From assembly GCA_007115705.1 (NCBI GenBank), contig QXEO01000464.1, positions 2,226,212 through 2,290,211 on the forward strand: a stretch of 64,000 nucleotides of DNA, read 5' to 3'. Position 1 is the stretch's first letter; each line of letters starts with the position of its first letter. Both the position numbers and the translations under genes were made by a program. The DNA is from Dactylis glomerata (taxonomy: Eukaryota; Streptophyta; Magnoliopsida; Poales; Poaceae). This document shows, one piece after another, positions 1-11,111 of the stretch. Under the pieces are notes generated by a model. That model was not told where the DNA came from and did no database searches. It saw only the letters and a program-made list of their open reading frames with translations.

Positions 1-1093
1 CGCTTTATGTGATATTTAGCAGAAGTTGGTGAAATTTTGAACTTAGAAAAAATTCAGGAATTGGATGCAATATGAACTAACTAATCTGAAAACATTTGAA
101 ATAGTTTGGACTAGCTCTTTGAAAGTTTCATTAATTTCTGTGAGATTCAGTCAAAATGTGTGAAATTTTCAATTTTTCATAAAAATCGAGACATGCTAAA
201 TGATGTCATGTGTACATGCAATGCCACATCAGCACTGACTAGTGGGCCCCTAGCGTTAGATATGTTGTTGATCCGCTTAAGTTGTGATTTAGACCTAGTT
301 GCAAGCTATTAGACGAATAGTTAGTGGTTTGTGCAAACAATAAGTAAAGTGAGTAGTTTATGCAACGATGACAGCAATAGTTGGTGGTTTATGCAATTTC
401 CTTCATTTATTCATTTGTTTACCCATGGAAGGGAACTCCTCCATCTACTGAACTAGTCCCCAGAGTAGAGTGAGCGATGATGATGCTACTGAGATCTCTT
501 GAGCACGCCTTGTCAGACTGCGGTGTGTCTCGTCAATTTACTTGCCCTGTCAAATCTCGCTGCCCTGTCAATTCTCATCCCGCTGCTACGCACAACTTGC
601 TACCACGCGTCAGTTGCTTGGGTTTTTCCACTGGCCACGAATCCTAACCCTAATGACATGTGGCCCCACGAAGGCTCGGAACACTATTGACAAGTGGGGC
701 CCTAGACACACGTCGGACCAAACCTTACCCAGACAAGTGGGTCCCCACACGCTTCAGATGCTAAACCTGGACTAGTTTGTCTCACTCGTTTGGCTCATGG
801 AGCAGGTGACCTCGATGAGAAGCATTTCAATGGTAAGATTTTGTTCTCTATTCCTTCCGCGTATCAGACGAGAGCGGATTTATTCCCCCTTGCACGCTAT
901 CTCCTTTTTCAGGCTGTCGCTCTGCTGCCTGTAGTCAAACAACGAGGGAACCCAACAATGAGACTCTTTAATTGCTGCCTGGCGGTAAATGTACGTACAT
1001 CCTTACCCACGATAGCAGCCTCTCACTTACAAGTGGGCCAGAGTATCGGGGCCCGCGGTGACACGTTGGTCTGGCGCTCTCTCAGAAATGAAA
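1..1093. other. Intergenic DNA with no recognisable gene
   Basis: I see no supported gene here. The first 450 bases are AT-rich and resemble decayed repeat sequence. From about 480 the composition becomes more GC-rich and leads into the promoter of the exonuclease-like gene. The small open frames in this stretch have no motif and no splice context. Confidence 0.5.
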
Positions 1094-1343
1094 CGAAGCG
1101 ACTGGTTCAATTTCCAAAGCGCTAGACTGGCATTTACCGCGGCGTGCCTGCAAAACAATTGGATCCCCAACTTCCTCTTCTCTCATAAACGAAGCGACGG
1201 GGGCTCGCGTGGGGGGTTCAACTTCCAAAGCGCTAGACTGCATTTACTTACGCGGCGTGCCAGCGACCCATCGCGCACTATTTATCCCACGATCTCGTGG
1301 CCTAGAAAACAATTGGATCCCCAACTTCCTCTTCTCCAGAGAT
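1094..1343 (+). repeat. Imperfect promoter duplication upstream of the exonuclease-like gene
   Basis: Two related segments lie in tandem, about 1094-1182 and 1190-1343. Both contain CGAAGCGAC, then TTCCAAAGCGCTAGACTG, CATTTAC, GCGGCGTGCC and finally AAAACAATTGGATCCCCAAC followed by TTCCTCTTCTC. The second copy has an extra middle block carrying a TATA-like CTATTTATCC (about 1278). The first copy lacks that block. The second copy ends about 45 bases before the ATG at 1387, so it is probably the core promoter and 5' leader. Confidence 0.75.
1278..1287 (+). promoter_or_regulatory. TATA-like box of the exonuclease-like gene
   Basis: CTATTTATCC lies about 110 bases before the ATG at 1387, inside the second copy of the duplicated promoter block. 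The position fits a plant core promoter, but no transcript start can be seen. Confidence 0.4.
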
Positions 1344-1386
1344 AACCCCTCCCCCCTCCACTCCCACTCCTTGCGCCGCGGCCGTC

Positions 1387-2058
1387 ATGGAGATCTACGG
1401 CAATGTCTTCACCGACTACCACAAGGTCCCTGCTCATGGTGACACCGTCCTCACGGTGATGCACTCAACCAACCCGAGAGAGGTGGCCAAGTTCATCGCC
1501 ATGTTTGAGCGTTGGCTCAACGAGCAGGACCAACAGCCCACCGTCGGCCTCGACCTCGAGTACACCATCACCAAGCCTGCCCGCGCTGCCCTCCTGCAAT
1601 TGTGCATGCGCGATCACTGCCTACTCTGGCACAAATCCGTGGCAACAAGGAACTGTCCTCAGCTCATACAGTTCCTCAACCGCCCCGACATTTCCTTCGC
1701 ATCTATGGACAAGCGCCAAGACACCAGCAAGCTTGAAGCCCTAGGCGCCCGCATACCAAACCACGTGGACTTACAAGATCACTTCAACGTCCTGGGCCAA
1801 TCCCGGACCGGCGCGGCCAAGATGGCGTCTCTAATCATCGACCGCACCTTCAAAGACTACAAGGAGGAGTTCCGCAAGAAGAATCTGCACGACACCTGGC
1901 ATCTTTGGGAACTTTAGCCGAAGCAGATCCACTATGCAGCAAAGGATGCGTATGTATGCTACGACGTGTATTGTAGAATTAGTATCATGAGAAGATGCAT
2001 GCTTCCTTCCCCTCCAAACCGGGCACCATTGAGGGAGAACCTCATAATGCCATACTAG
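1387..2058 (+). pseudogene. 3'-5' exonuclease domain protein (WRN/RNase D-like), broken by one in-frame TAG
   Basis: The reading frame from the ATG at 1387 encodes a small DEDD-type 3'-5' exonuclease domain like those of plant WRN-exo proteins. Visible features are GLDLEYT near residue 55 (the D-x-E motif I, usually DTEW or similar) and the LLQLCMRDHCLLWH strand pair. A HVDLQDHF segment precedes a region that matches the central part of the fold. Translation stops at a TAG at 1915-1917. The same frame continues without another stop to 2058 and encodes the missing motif III, recognisable as IHYAAKDAYVCYDVY. The only lesion is therefore one nonsense codon, which removes about 47 codons including the last catalytic aspartate. 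The full frame would be about 223 residues, the usual size for these single-domain plant proteins. No intron is needed. The gene is probably inactive or makes a truncated product. Confidence 0.75.
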
Positions 2059-2713
2059 ATTCATGTACTGTTCGTTCCACCTATATATGTAAGTGTCCGA
2101 GGACCATCCTTATATATGATTTAGTAAGTGTGTTTTCCCTATGTACTGAACTGTATCTGTATAAGGGGCCGGAGATGCCCAGAGCGTGGCCATGCCTTCC
2201 GTTGATGTCCAGAGCTCCTCTGCGCGCGCCCTGCCGGAGATGCCCAGACATGCCGCATGAGTGTCGTTGATGTCCAGAGCGAGGCCCTGACTTGCCCACT
2301 CTAACTTATCTCTGACTTGTCCTCACTGCACGCGGGCCCCATCACATGGGGGACCCATCTGTCAATGACTCTCAAGTCACGCTTCGCAAGTCAGAGAATC
2401 CGCACGCGCCCGTCGTGTGCACCTTATAAAATAATATACTCCCAACACTTTTAGAATTTTGAAAAGTTCATAAAAGCTGTATCATTGGATTCGACAAGGG
2501 ATTTGGTGCAAATGGGCACCGATGCTCCATACACTTTCAGAATTTTTAAAAGTTCAAATTCTCAAACTTCTATGTATTCAAAAAAATTGGCGTTAAATAC
2601 ATAGAAAGATATGTTGTATTTTGGAAGATATAAGAAGATAAATTTGTGAATGTAAATAGTATTAAAATAGTAGTAAGAAAGTACATCTTTTTCTTAGGAA
2701 TTTGTCTTTTTTT
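2059..2713. other. Intergenic, repeat-like, no gene
   Basis: After the exonuclease frame comes a GC-rich block with a degenerate repeat (about 2168-2282), then AT-rich sequence from 2430 that resembles MITE or decayed transposon DNA. No coding region is supported. Confidence 0.5.
2168..2282. repeat. Two-copy degenerate direct repeat
   Basis: The modules GCCGGAGATGCCCAGA and CGTTGATGTCCAGAGC each occur twice. The first pair spans about 2168-2215 and the second about 2231-2282. Spacer lengths differ. The function is unknown. Confidence 0.55.
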
Positions 2714-2940
2714 GTGATAGGCAATGTTGAATGCTACAAACCGGTACTAATTTTAATATGAAATTCTTTATATTCTAGGATACATAAAAATGGTAAAATC
2801 TAATAAAATTATATAGTGTTCAATCGTGTACTATTCACTATATAATATGTCAGATTTTGTCTTTTTTTGTGTAGAATAGAATATAAAGTATTTCATATTG
2901 AGATTTGTACCGGTTTATAGCATTCAACAATGCCTATCAC
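2714..2940. mobile_element. Foldback element or MITE with long terminal inverted repeats
   Basis: The left arm begins GTGATAGGCAATGTTGAATG and the right arm ends with its near-exact reverse complement, finishing TGCCTATCAC at 2940. The arms extend inwards for about 100 bases each, through ACCGGTAC, a TATAAAG/CTTTATA block and CACTATATAA/TTATATAGTG. They enclose a short loop around 2820-2835. No coding capacity is present. A target duplication is not evident, so the superfamily is not assigned. Confidence 0.75.
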
Positions 2941-3319
2941 AAGAATTTTGTTTCGAATTTTTTTGAAACTTTAAAATACAAATTTCATGGCATAATTTGT
3001 TGGATAGAGATGGACATCAAACTAATTTTTGAACTGCGTGCGCATGCCTTGTATGGGGTTGCACTGGCGGGCAGGAAGCCTCCTGCAATGAGGGCCCACG
3101 CCGGAGATAAAATATCATTTCCACTCCTTGTACAGTGAACCGCCGCCACCCCCCTCCCCTTCCCAACGCCAACTTCCACTTATTACCCTGTACAAGGCAG
3201 TTCATCGCCTCATTCCCCATCTTCTTCACAACACCACTGCGCCCTCTCGTTTCCATTCCATCACATTGCCGCTTCTCTTTCCATCACGTCGCCGCCGCCC
3301 GCATTTGCTGGCACAGGTC

Positions 3320-5455
3320 ATGTCTGGGTCTGGGTGGAACGAACCCCCGGGGGGAAGCGTCAGCGTTCGACTCCAAAAGAGCCCATTGCTGATCGTTACC
3401 ACGAATCCATGGGGTGGGGTAATCTCCACTACCCATCGGTTGAGAACATAGTCGAGCGGGTCGACATCTTAAGCGCTGCTCGCCTTGCTGTCGGCATGGT
3501 TGGCATGCGTCGTGCCATTCGAGGGACCCCAAATCTACCGCTTGATGCGCCGGGCCTGCTCCACACCGACAAATCCTCGTGGCCATATGATAGCGATGCA
3601 CAAGTAAGAGTAACTAGATTCAGTATTCTGTTATATATATATTGATCTCCTGTCTGTTTATGTTCTTGCAATCCACCGATCTCTCTGTCGAACACCTTGC
3701 ATGCATCGACTTTTTAGATACAATATTTCCGAAAAATGAAGTTACTCCGCCCATGACGCCTTTTAGGGTTTCGGTTTACGGACTTAGTTTTCCATCTTGT
3801 ATGTGTTTATGATATATTCAAGCATAGTTATCCTTCTGTCGAACATCTAGTAGGCACATCATTTTTTGGCATTTTTTTACCAAACAATGTTCTTGCAATC
3901 CAGTGAGCATTCTGTCGAATACCATGCAATGACTTTTTAAATACCAAAAATTGGAATAATGTTGTACAACTGTTACTCTGCCCACGACTGCTCTTTTTGT
4001 AACGGTTTACCTATATAGTTTTCCATCTAATCAAGCAAACTTTTCCTTCTGTGGAACACCTTAATTTTTACAAAGTTTCCAAACAAATTCAATTGCAAGA
4101 AGACGCTTAAAGCACACGTGCATTGCAATGACTCCGATGGAAGAGGGCATTGGGTAGGAAGTCACGGTGACTGGATGGCATTACTCATGAATAATGGCCT
4201 CCTGAAGATCCGCCACATGTACAGAGAAGTGACTCTGCCTCTCCCATTACTGGCTCATATTGGAGTTTTCCCCTTGTTTCGAACATGCATGTTTTCGTAC
4301 AAGCAGTGTGAGTTACAGCTTCTGAAGATACAGATTACCAAGACCCCTTACAAGGAAAAATGCAGTGATCAGTGGCATTATGAAGCAATCGTGATCATTG
4401 ACAAACTGATCGCCTATGTAGACAGTCACCAAGACAACGGCTGGGTCATCCTCAAAAATTACCACCTTGCACCTCGCAGGTATGTCGACGCCTGTGCAAT
4501 TCATCGATTCGGTGATCGGACAGATTTGTTCCGCGTATACGCGGTTACAGAACCACGAGGAGATGTTCTGGTTTGGGAACCACATACTTGGGGTGAGTTA
4601 TGCCCTCTTCCTATCTGAATTTATAGGTAGTTCTACCTGCTTACTGCATTGTTGTATTGTGGCTTATCTTCTTCCGTACGCAGACACAGATGAAGGCCCG
4701 CGTCTAATACTTGCCCCGAACATCGAGGATCCACTTGCAGGGGATGCGGCTGAAGGCGCTGCAGTTGCTGGCGATGCGGCTCAAGCTGCTACAGTTGCTG
4801 GCGATGCGGCTCAAGCCGCTGCAGTTGCTGGCGATGCGGCTGAAGGAGATGCATTTCCTGCCGATCCGGATGAAGACGTTGAAGAAGTTGTAGTGGTTAA
4901 TTCACAAACTACCTGGTTCTTGGCATCCAATACCTACCATTATGGCAATTTTGATCTACTTTGGATTCAGATAGATGGTGATAGACACAACAATGCTCCT
5001 GCATAGTTTAAAGATGGGATACGGTTGAGCACTTATCCTAGTCTACGGTGCCATGTTTTCGCAAGGCATCCCTTTAATCTTCGCCCAGTATAGAAGATCC
5101 TGTTGATGGTCCAGTGTGGATCAGGCAGGAGCATCTGCACGGGCTTTCAGTATTTCTTGGAATCAACAACCCAATCTTCCACCGAGAACCCTGTTATGAT
5201 GTTGCAAAAGCTGGTCCATCTGCTGGACAAGGCATGTCCTTGTTACAAGAAGACTGTATGTTTGTTGCATACCATCGAGCCCGTCCCTACACCCAGAGGC
5301 CAGTGCCAGATTGGAGCTGTATACACATCAATAGAGGAGCTCCGGCAATAGGATCACAACTGATATACGAACCCACTTATTACAATGAGTGGGAGGCGCC
5401 AATGTGGATCTTCCCAACAATGCCTGGGGCTCCCCCAACTCATCGTTGGGAATAG
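3320..5455 (+). CDS. DUF295 (F-box-associated type) protein, four exons, one apparent 1-base frameshift in exon 1
   Basis: The proposed exons are 3320-3603, 4100-4592, 4684-4977 and 5094-5455. All junctions are GT-AG and phases agree (0, 1, 1). The ATG at 3320 starts a frame MSGSGWNEPPGG. It is in phase with the rest of exon 1 only if a G is missing from the CCCCCGGGGGG run near 3346-3356, so the gene has either a frameshift or a sequence error. Exon 2 has the DUF295-style GSHGDWMALL and LPLPLLAHIG segments and the RFGDRTDLFRVYAVTE strand region. Exon 3 begins with an acidic linker containing a 30-bp repeat. Exon 4 carries the C-terminal SVFLGINNPI motif typical of this grass family. The repaired length would be about 477 aa. 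Members are often F-box-linked or organelle-linked proteins of unknown role. No clear F-box is visible here. The exon 3/4 junction is the least certain. Confidence 0.6.
4736..4855 (+). repeat. 30-bp coding minisatellite, four copies
   Basis: Four tandem 30-bp units, each GCTGGCGATGCGGCT plus a variable half, encode the decapeptide AGDAA(E/Q)(G/A)AAV in the DUF295 gene. A fifth, strongly diverged unit (PADPDEDVEE) follows. Because the unit is a multiple of three, copy-number change keeps the frame. The repeat sits at the start of exon 3, in an acidic linker between two parts of the DUF295 fold. Confidence 0.9.
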
Positions 5456-7280
5456 CCAGAAGACTAGTTACCTTGAAGTGTTCTACTTTTAAACTTTAGT
5501 TAACGAACACTAGTATGATGATGTGTAATGCCTCTATGATTGATTATCTGTTTGTAACAGACATATTTTGTTGTGTTACGTTTATCTGTATGACCAAGCA
5601 ATGGAATAATTTTCTGTTGTTTGGATTTGCTAAATTGACATATTTTGTTGTGTTATGATTATCTGTATTTTGCTGTTACTTAAAAGCTAGGTACTGCCAA
5701 TTCCCCCTCTAGCCTTCTCTGGAAGCTGTCATGTTCCCTCTGTTCTTTGCAAGATTCAGAAAATGCACAATTTTTGTTGATTTTTATGTGTTAGTTTTCG
5801 TGCAAAGCATTGATGTTCAGTTGGTGGATTTGCTAAATTGACATGATCTTGCAAGATTCAGAAAGTGCAAAGCATTGATGTTTAGTTGGTGGATTTGCAA
5901 GATTCAGAAAATGCACCATTTTTGTTGATTTTTATGTGTTAGTTTTCGTGCAAAGCATTGATGTTCAGTTGGTGGATTTGCTAAATTGACATGATCTAAG
6001 TACTCAGCATCAGAAAATAGTAAATTAGTTAATGATACACACATAGTTGACATCGACTGATAGTTGACAGTACTGAACCTATATGTTGATCACACAAATT
6101 TTGTGCAATGTTTGAGAAGTGATTTGCTCAAGCATGGAAGGGCACATGAGCCAGCAGTCAGACTGAACATCTACTTGGCAACATAATATCTACTGGATCA
6201 CATCAGAGAAATGAGAGAAATGTTCAAGGAATTGATGTCCAGTAATATTTCACAGAAATCATGGAACTACTCAAGAACCACAACCACCAGTAGATATTCA
6301 TACAAGTCATAGAACAGGACAAGAAACACAACCGGAAGCAGAACAGTCTACTTGTCAAGAAAGAGAAGCAGATGAGGATACTTGGCAAAAAGATGCCGCA
6401 GATAATCACATTTGTAATGCTACAGTTGACAGAAAGGTTGATGATCATAACTAAGTTCAGGACATAGTAGAGCAAGAGGATGATGCTGTCCTGGAACATG
6501 ATAATCTGCAATTCACCAGAGAGCAAGAGCAACATAATAGAATCCAGCGTTATATGTGCATATTCAGAGAGTATTCATCGTATATATTCAAATTCACAGA
6601 GAATTCAGATTTTGCATACCTGTTACTTCTCCATTTCTCTTAGAGTTGCTGGAATTGATGGAAGGCTGAGAATAACCTCCATTTCTCCAGTACGAGAACA
6701 ACCTCCGTATAATCATTGGTTCCGCCCCAACTTCTCCAGCACGAGAACAGCCTCCTCCAGATCTTCCCAGTTCCCGATCCCGATCTTGCCAGATCCGCAG
6801 CGAGGAGAACCCGCTTTCAACCTCGAGGCCATGTCCCCTGCGCGGCGCCAGTAGCGCTGTGGTACTCTAAGATCTCGGTAGGCGAGCGGGACCAGGAGCT
6901 TGAAGAACAATGGGGGGAGAAGAGAAAGGTTACGTGGACGAGGTACGCCACTTGGCAGCCACGGTGGCAAAGCAATAACGGGGTATCCTGCCAAGTGGAG
7001 CGCTGAGTCGTTACCGTAACGGAGATATTTGTGTTCAAACGATTTCAACCGGTATTATTTGGGCTATTCGAATTTGACCCAGAAATAACCCTCTCAGTAA
7101 TTGACCCCATGAACTTGCGGTACCACGATGTGATTGCAGTGAAGAAAGGCACCTGTGAGCCTGTGCCAAACAACTTGGTGACCGCAAACTGAATAGCCCA
7201 CCTAAGAGCCCGTTTGGATGGGCTCCACTTCACTGATGGGCTCCTGAAGCGGACGAATCTGCAAACCAAATTCCTAAAGT
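5456..7280. other. 3' flank and intergenic repeats, no supported gene
   Basis: This stretch holds the DUF295 3' flank, a nested direct repeat (5748-5995) and AT-rich to mixed sequence. The + strand around 6290-6540 and the - strand around 6713-6831 look weakly coding-like (polar, Q/E-rich, and a short MASRLKAGSPRC start respectively). Both are cut by stops, and I recognise no family. Confidence 0.45.
5748..5995. repeat. Nested direct repeats, about 100 bp, downstream of the DUF295 gene
   Basis: A block running from GCAAGATTCAGAAAATGCAC through GTTAGTTTTCGTGCAAAGC to GCTAAATTGACATGATCT occurs at about 5748-5848 and again at about 5896-5997. A shortened third version (TGCAAAGCATTGATGTTTAG) lies between them. 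The pattern suggests local tandem duplication by slippage or unequal exchange. Confidence 0.8.
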
Positions 7281-7360
7281 GGCCCAAACCAAGCTCTGCG
7301 GGCTCCCGTGATTTAAGCGGAGCGAAGCCCATCCGTACAGCCCATAGTCTCATGGGCCAT
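7281..7360 (+). promoter_or_regulatory. Cluster of GGCCCA/TGGGCC-type promoter elements
   Basis: Four related sites lie within 80 bases: GGCCCAAA (7281), AGCCCATCC (about 7327), AGCCCATAG (about 7339) and ATGGGCCAT (7352). Such site II-like elements are common in plant promoters of broadly expressed genes. They end about 130 bases before the LEA_2 start codon, so they probably belong to its promoter. Confidence 0.5.
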
Positions 7361-7491
7361 AAGCATGGCCTATCGCTCCGGCATCACAGACGTGGCAGCT
7401 TTCCATTGGAGACTGGCAAGCTGGCATCATCTCTCAAGTCTGCACGGCTGTGAGCGGCGGGGAAGTTACCACTACCGATCTTCTCCCAACC

Positions 7492-10023
7492 ATGGCGTCG
7501 GCGATGACATCCGCGTCGTCAGACGGCGAGAAGTCCTCGGCCCACCTCGCCCATCCTCTCCTCGGCCAATCCCAGCATCCGCAGCCCTACTACGCCTACC
7601 CCGCCGCTTCCTACGCCTACGCTCCGTCGCCGCCGCCGCCTCCCCCGGAGCTCTACCTCCTCCCCTCGTCACCCGTATTCGTCCGTCTCCGCCGCCTACG
7701 CCCGCGACGCATCCCATGCATACGCCGCTTCTGCACCCGCACGCTCCCGCTCCTCCTCGTCCTCGCGCTCCTCGCCGGCCTCGCGTTCATCCTCTACCCG
7801 TCCGCCCCCGCAGCCCGCGTCGCAGACGTCCGCCTCGACCGCTTCCGCATCAACCCGCCCCCTCTCCCAGCTCTAGATTTCAACCTCGCGCTCAGCCTCC
7901 GCGTCCGAAATCCCGGGTTCCTCCTCCCTCTCCGATACCGCGCCGTCTCCGCCGCCGTCTCGTACCGCGGCCATCTGCTCGGCTCCGCCACTGCGCGCCC
8001 CGGATCCGGCGAGCTCGCGGCCAGAGGGGTTACCTATGCCTATTCTGAGGTGTGGGTGGACGCAGGGAGGGTGCTGGATGACGTCATCGAGCTGATTGGG
8101 GACGTCGCAGCTGGGTCTGTGCCGCTGGAGATCGTGACCGAGGTCGTCGGCGCCATCAGGGTGTTCCGTTTCGACATTCCAGTGAAGGTAATTGACTGAT
8201 TGCATGTATTTCTGTATTTTATCTTGACTGGATGCCTTTGTGACTGATTGTTACGAACTATATGATGATATTGGTTACAACTTGCAAGGAATGGTCTAGA
8301 GAACTTGTAATTAGGTTATCATGGGCTAGCTTCCACTGTCATGTTCTCATGAGGTCATAGCTATTTCCGAATTAGTGAAGGGAATTTGGTGTAATTGTAA
8401 TTGGAATTGTGGGTATTTATGCTGGTTAGGAATTGTGACGATTAGTGATATGATATCTGTATATTCCGCGTGGTCAGGTCTAGAACTGAATAAGATCAAG
8501 TAAACATATAGTGGTTTGTAAACCCGGAACAAGCAAAAGTTGACCATTACATACCGTGGATGTAAACCAGTAATAAATAAAATTTGACCATTAGATAGTG
8601 GTTGGAAACCATAGATAACTAAGAAAATGTGGACATTAATACTTTAGCACTTCCCCTTATGTGTATTGTGTTCCATGGGGCTAAGATAGTAAGATGTGGC
8701 TTAAACTGTGCCACATACATTTTAATTAGTATTGTTGCAGTGCAATTTTTTTATGTTAGTAATGTATGAACTCAAGACCTCTCGGTCACCCAAAAGTCTC
8801 CGCTGATCAAGAAATGTTAACCATAAACTTCGACAGTTATCAGTCCATCTCATCACGTGAGTTACCAAGGGCCAGGAAGTATGTGCCAATGCATTACTAT
8901 AATCTGATTTGGAGCTAATTGGATCAAAACTGTCAGCTTATGTTTGGAAAAGAGGAAACACTCGTTACGTTTGATTAACTCACGATCTGATTTTTTGTAA
9001 AATCGTGAAATTAAATGGAAAGGTCAATAGTGTCATGAAATTAACTACAGAAAAAGTTCATGGTGTGATTTAGCAGTAGAAGGGCAATATAGATTAAAAA
9101 GGAATGGGTTCCGGAAGCAAAAGGTGGAAGTAGTTGATGAGTGCATAAGTGATGTAGTTTCAAATGTGTGCCAACAGTGAGGGGAAATGAGGGTCTGTAT
9201 GTTGCATCGATGAAATGGAACCAGGGGGGCGACCTCTTTTATCTAAAACATAATGAGAGCTGCCGCCAAAGGGTTGAATTGGAGGTGCATAACTTGCATA
9301 GCCATCAGCTGTTGGCACGGGCACACTAGATAGCAATGAACTTCAGGGGATGGCGGGATTTAAATGGGCATTGGAAGAGTTTTCATTGTTTCACACATGA
9401 AATTGTATGAGCACCACAGCCACAGGGCCCTACAGTGGAAAGGTGGAAGGTGGCAGAGTAGTTAAAGGGGGAGGTGTGCACATTTGCGTTTCCTTGAAAT
9501 TTTTTCCTTATGTTATAGGAGTTTGTACTAACAATTGAAAAAGAAGGATATCTGAAATTTATGTTCTCTTTCCTGAAAATATTAAATTTAACACTGGAAT
9601 GCTAGCGGATTTGCTGTACTTTAGCTCTTTGAGCCAGTTCCATTTCTCAACGGGATAGAGAAGCCGGGATGTGAACGTGAATTCTGGAGCTGAACTATAG
9701 AACCAGTTATCCAATTTTCAGTGGAAACTTTTTGTTTTTTTTCAAGTGGTTTTGCGCTGGAATATTAATTCAGTAGTAAAACATCTCACTGTGACTCAGT
9801 TGTCTGAGCTGGTTTATCATATTTGTGACATGTTTGCATATTAATTTAAAAATGTTTCCGCCAGTGAGAGATATTGAATTTTTTATTGCGCTGCACACTC
9901 GATCTGCTTTCAACAAATACTTTGTTTGAACCTCTAATGGTTCCATTTGTACAGGGCCTCATATCGTGCTCGGTGAATGTCAGTCCAGACACTCAGCGTA
10001 TCATAAGTCAGGATTGTTATTAA
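7492..10023 (+). CDS. LEA_2 domain (NDR1/HIN1-like) membrane protein, two exons
   Basis: Exon 1 is 7492-8187 and exon 2 is 9955-10023, joined in phase 0 across a 1.77-kb GT-AG intron. The product is 254 aa. I chose the ATG at 7492 because of its CCAACCATGGCG context; the frame is open further upstream without a better start. The N-terminus is cytosolic and proline/tyrosine-rich (a run of Pro near 46-52), followed by a basic stretch (RLRRLRPRR). A single hydrophobic helix lies at about residues 84-102. The LEA_2 beta-sandwich follows, with the family signature LSLRVRNPGFLLPLRY near 134-149. Exon 2 supplies the last strand, GLISCSVNVSPD. The topology matches LEA_2/NHL proteins, which are single-pass membrane proteins linked to stress and defence. 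The exact role cannot be inferred. The short final exon would be missed by simple ORF calling. Confidence 0.85.
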
Positions 10024-10920
10024 GTTAAAAGCATTGTCTCTGATGGTTCGGGAGCAAATTCAGCGAATACTGTACCACTTCTCTACCCTTCTGCCCAATA
10101 TTGAAGCTTTGTCGCTCTTGTAGGAATATGGTCGAATAATTCATACGTGTGGCCACTATTGAGTCGCAGAACTGTGTCAATAACTGGTCGAAGTATTTGT
10201 TTGTAAATAGTTTGTTCTGTTGTAAAAGAAGATATATATAGTTGTTCTATTCTATTGTAAAAGAAGATATATGATCTGTACTTCCAGCGTGCTTTAAACA
10301 TATCTTGTACATGCTGTTGCAAATCGCCTTCATTCATATCATATGTACTACAAATACGCAGTCAATAGCAACTCATCATGGAGTTTGATCTGTCTCAACA
10401 TGTATGGAATAGAGCAGTAGCTACTGAGATGTGAATTTGAGCGGAATTAACTTACGAATTGTCACAGTTGATCTGCTTGTAACTACAAAGCGCCACTTGT
10501 GATCCAACGATTTTCCCCCTTTTGTTAATGTTATTATAATGTATGCAGCTGGGACCAGTGAGTGTGTGACTTCGGAAAAATGTAATCGGATGTCTTGACA
10601 AGTTGAACCCGCATATAGGTCTAACATTCCCTTCCATGCAATTCTACTGTTTGAAGTGGTGAAGCTATAAAAGTTTGTTGCATGTCCGTATCAGTGAGGC
10701 AAATCGGCATCTGATTGTTGTAGTGTGATGTGAAGTTCGTGTGGGCAGCCAGCATGGGCTGCAAATTACTGCTCCATTTGACACGGATGTTTGACGCAAT
10801 AATGGAAATGGAACCGGACCATGGCTAGAGAAGACACTGCCGTGGAGCCGCTAAACCTTGGATGACTTGAGAAGACACCCTGCCCATGATGTCCGTCTGT
10901 ACTCTGTAGAGAGGGATTGA
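10024..10920. other. 3' flank of the LEA_2 gene and Copia insertion target
   Basis: This contains the probable 3' UTR of the LEA_2 gene, including a duplicated GTAAAAGAAGATATAT motif near 10222 and 10257. Ordinary intergenic sequence follows up to the Copia target site. No gene is seen. Confidence 0.5.
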
Positions 10921-10925
10921 ATATT
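10921..10925. repeat. Copia target-site duplication, left copy (ATATT)
   Basis: ATATT directly precedes the TG that starts the left LTR. The same five bases directly follow the right LTR at 16284-16288. Confidence 0.95.
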
Positions 10926-11111
10926 TGAAGAAATCAGGCATCAAGCAAGCATAATCATACTCTGTTTCTTTATTTCTTGAGGATAAAACGTACAGGCTAG
11001 AAAGGAACTGAAGCTTCTACACTTATCCACTTCGTTCCCCTTCACATATATACATAGTCTATACATTTTAGTCTCTGGATTTTTTCCTATTTACAACTAG
11101 GTCCTACAACA
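10926..11111 (-). repeat. Copia 3' LTR (left end on + strand)
   Basis: 186 bp, bounded by TG and CA on the + strand. It is identical to the other LTR except for T at 11055. It is the 3' LTR because the coding strand is -. Confidence 0.97.

Noticed and set aside
6713..7048. Possible - strand gene starting MASRLKAGSP
   Set aside because: It has a short open frame followed by a stop. I found no convincing splice path or family.
7365..8205. Alternative long open frames on both strands across the LEA_2 exon (for example 7365-8048 + and 7472-7717 -)
   Set aside because: They are Pro/Arg/Ala-rich shadows of a very GC-rich exon. The LEA_2 frame has the domain, the good start and the splice site.
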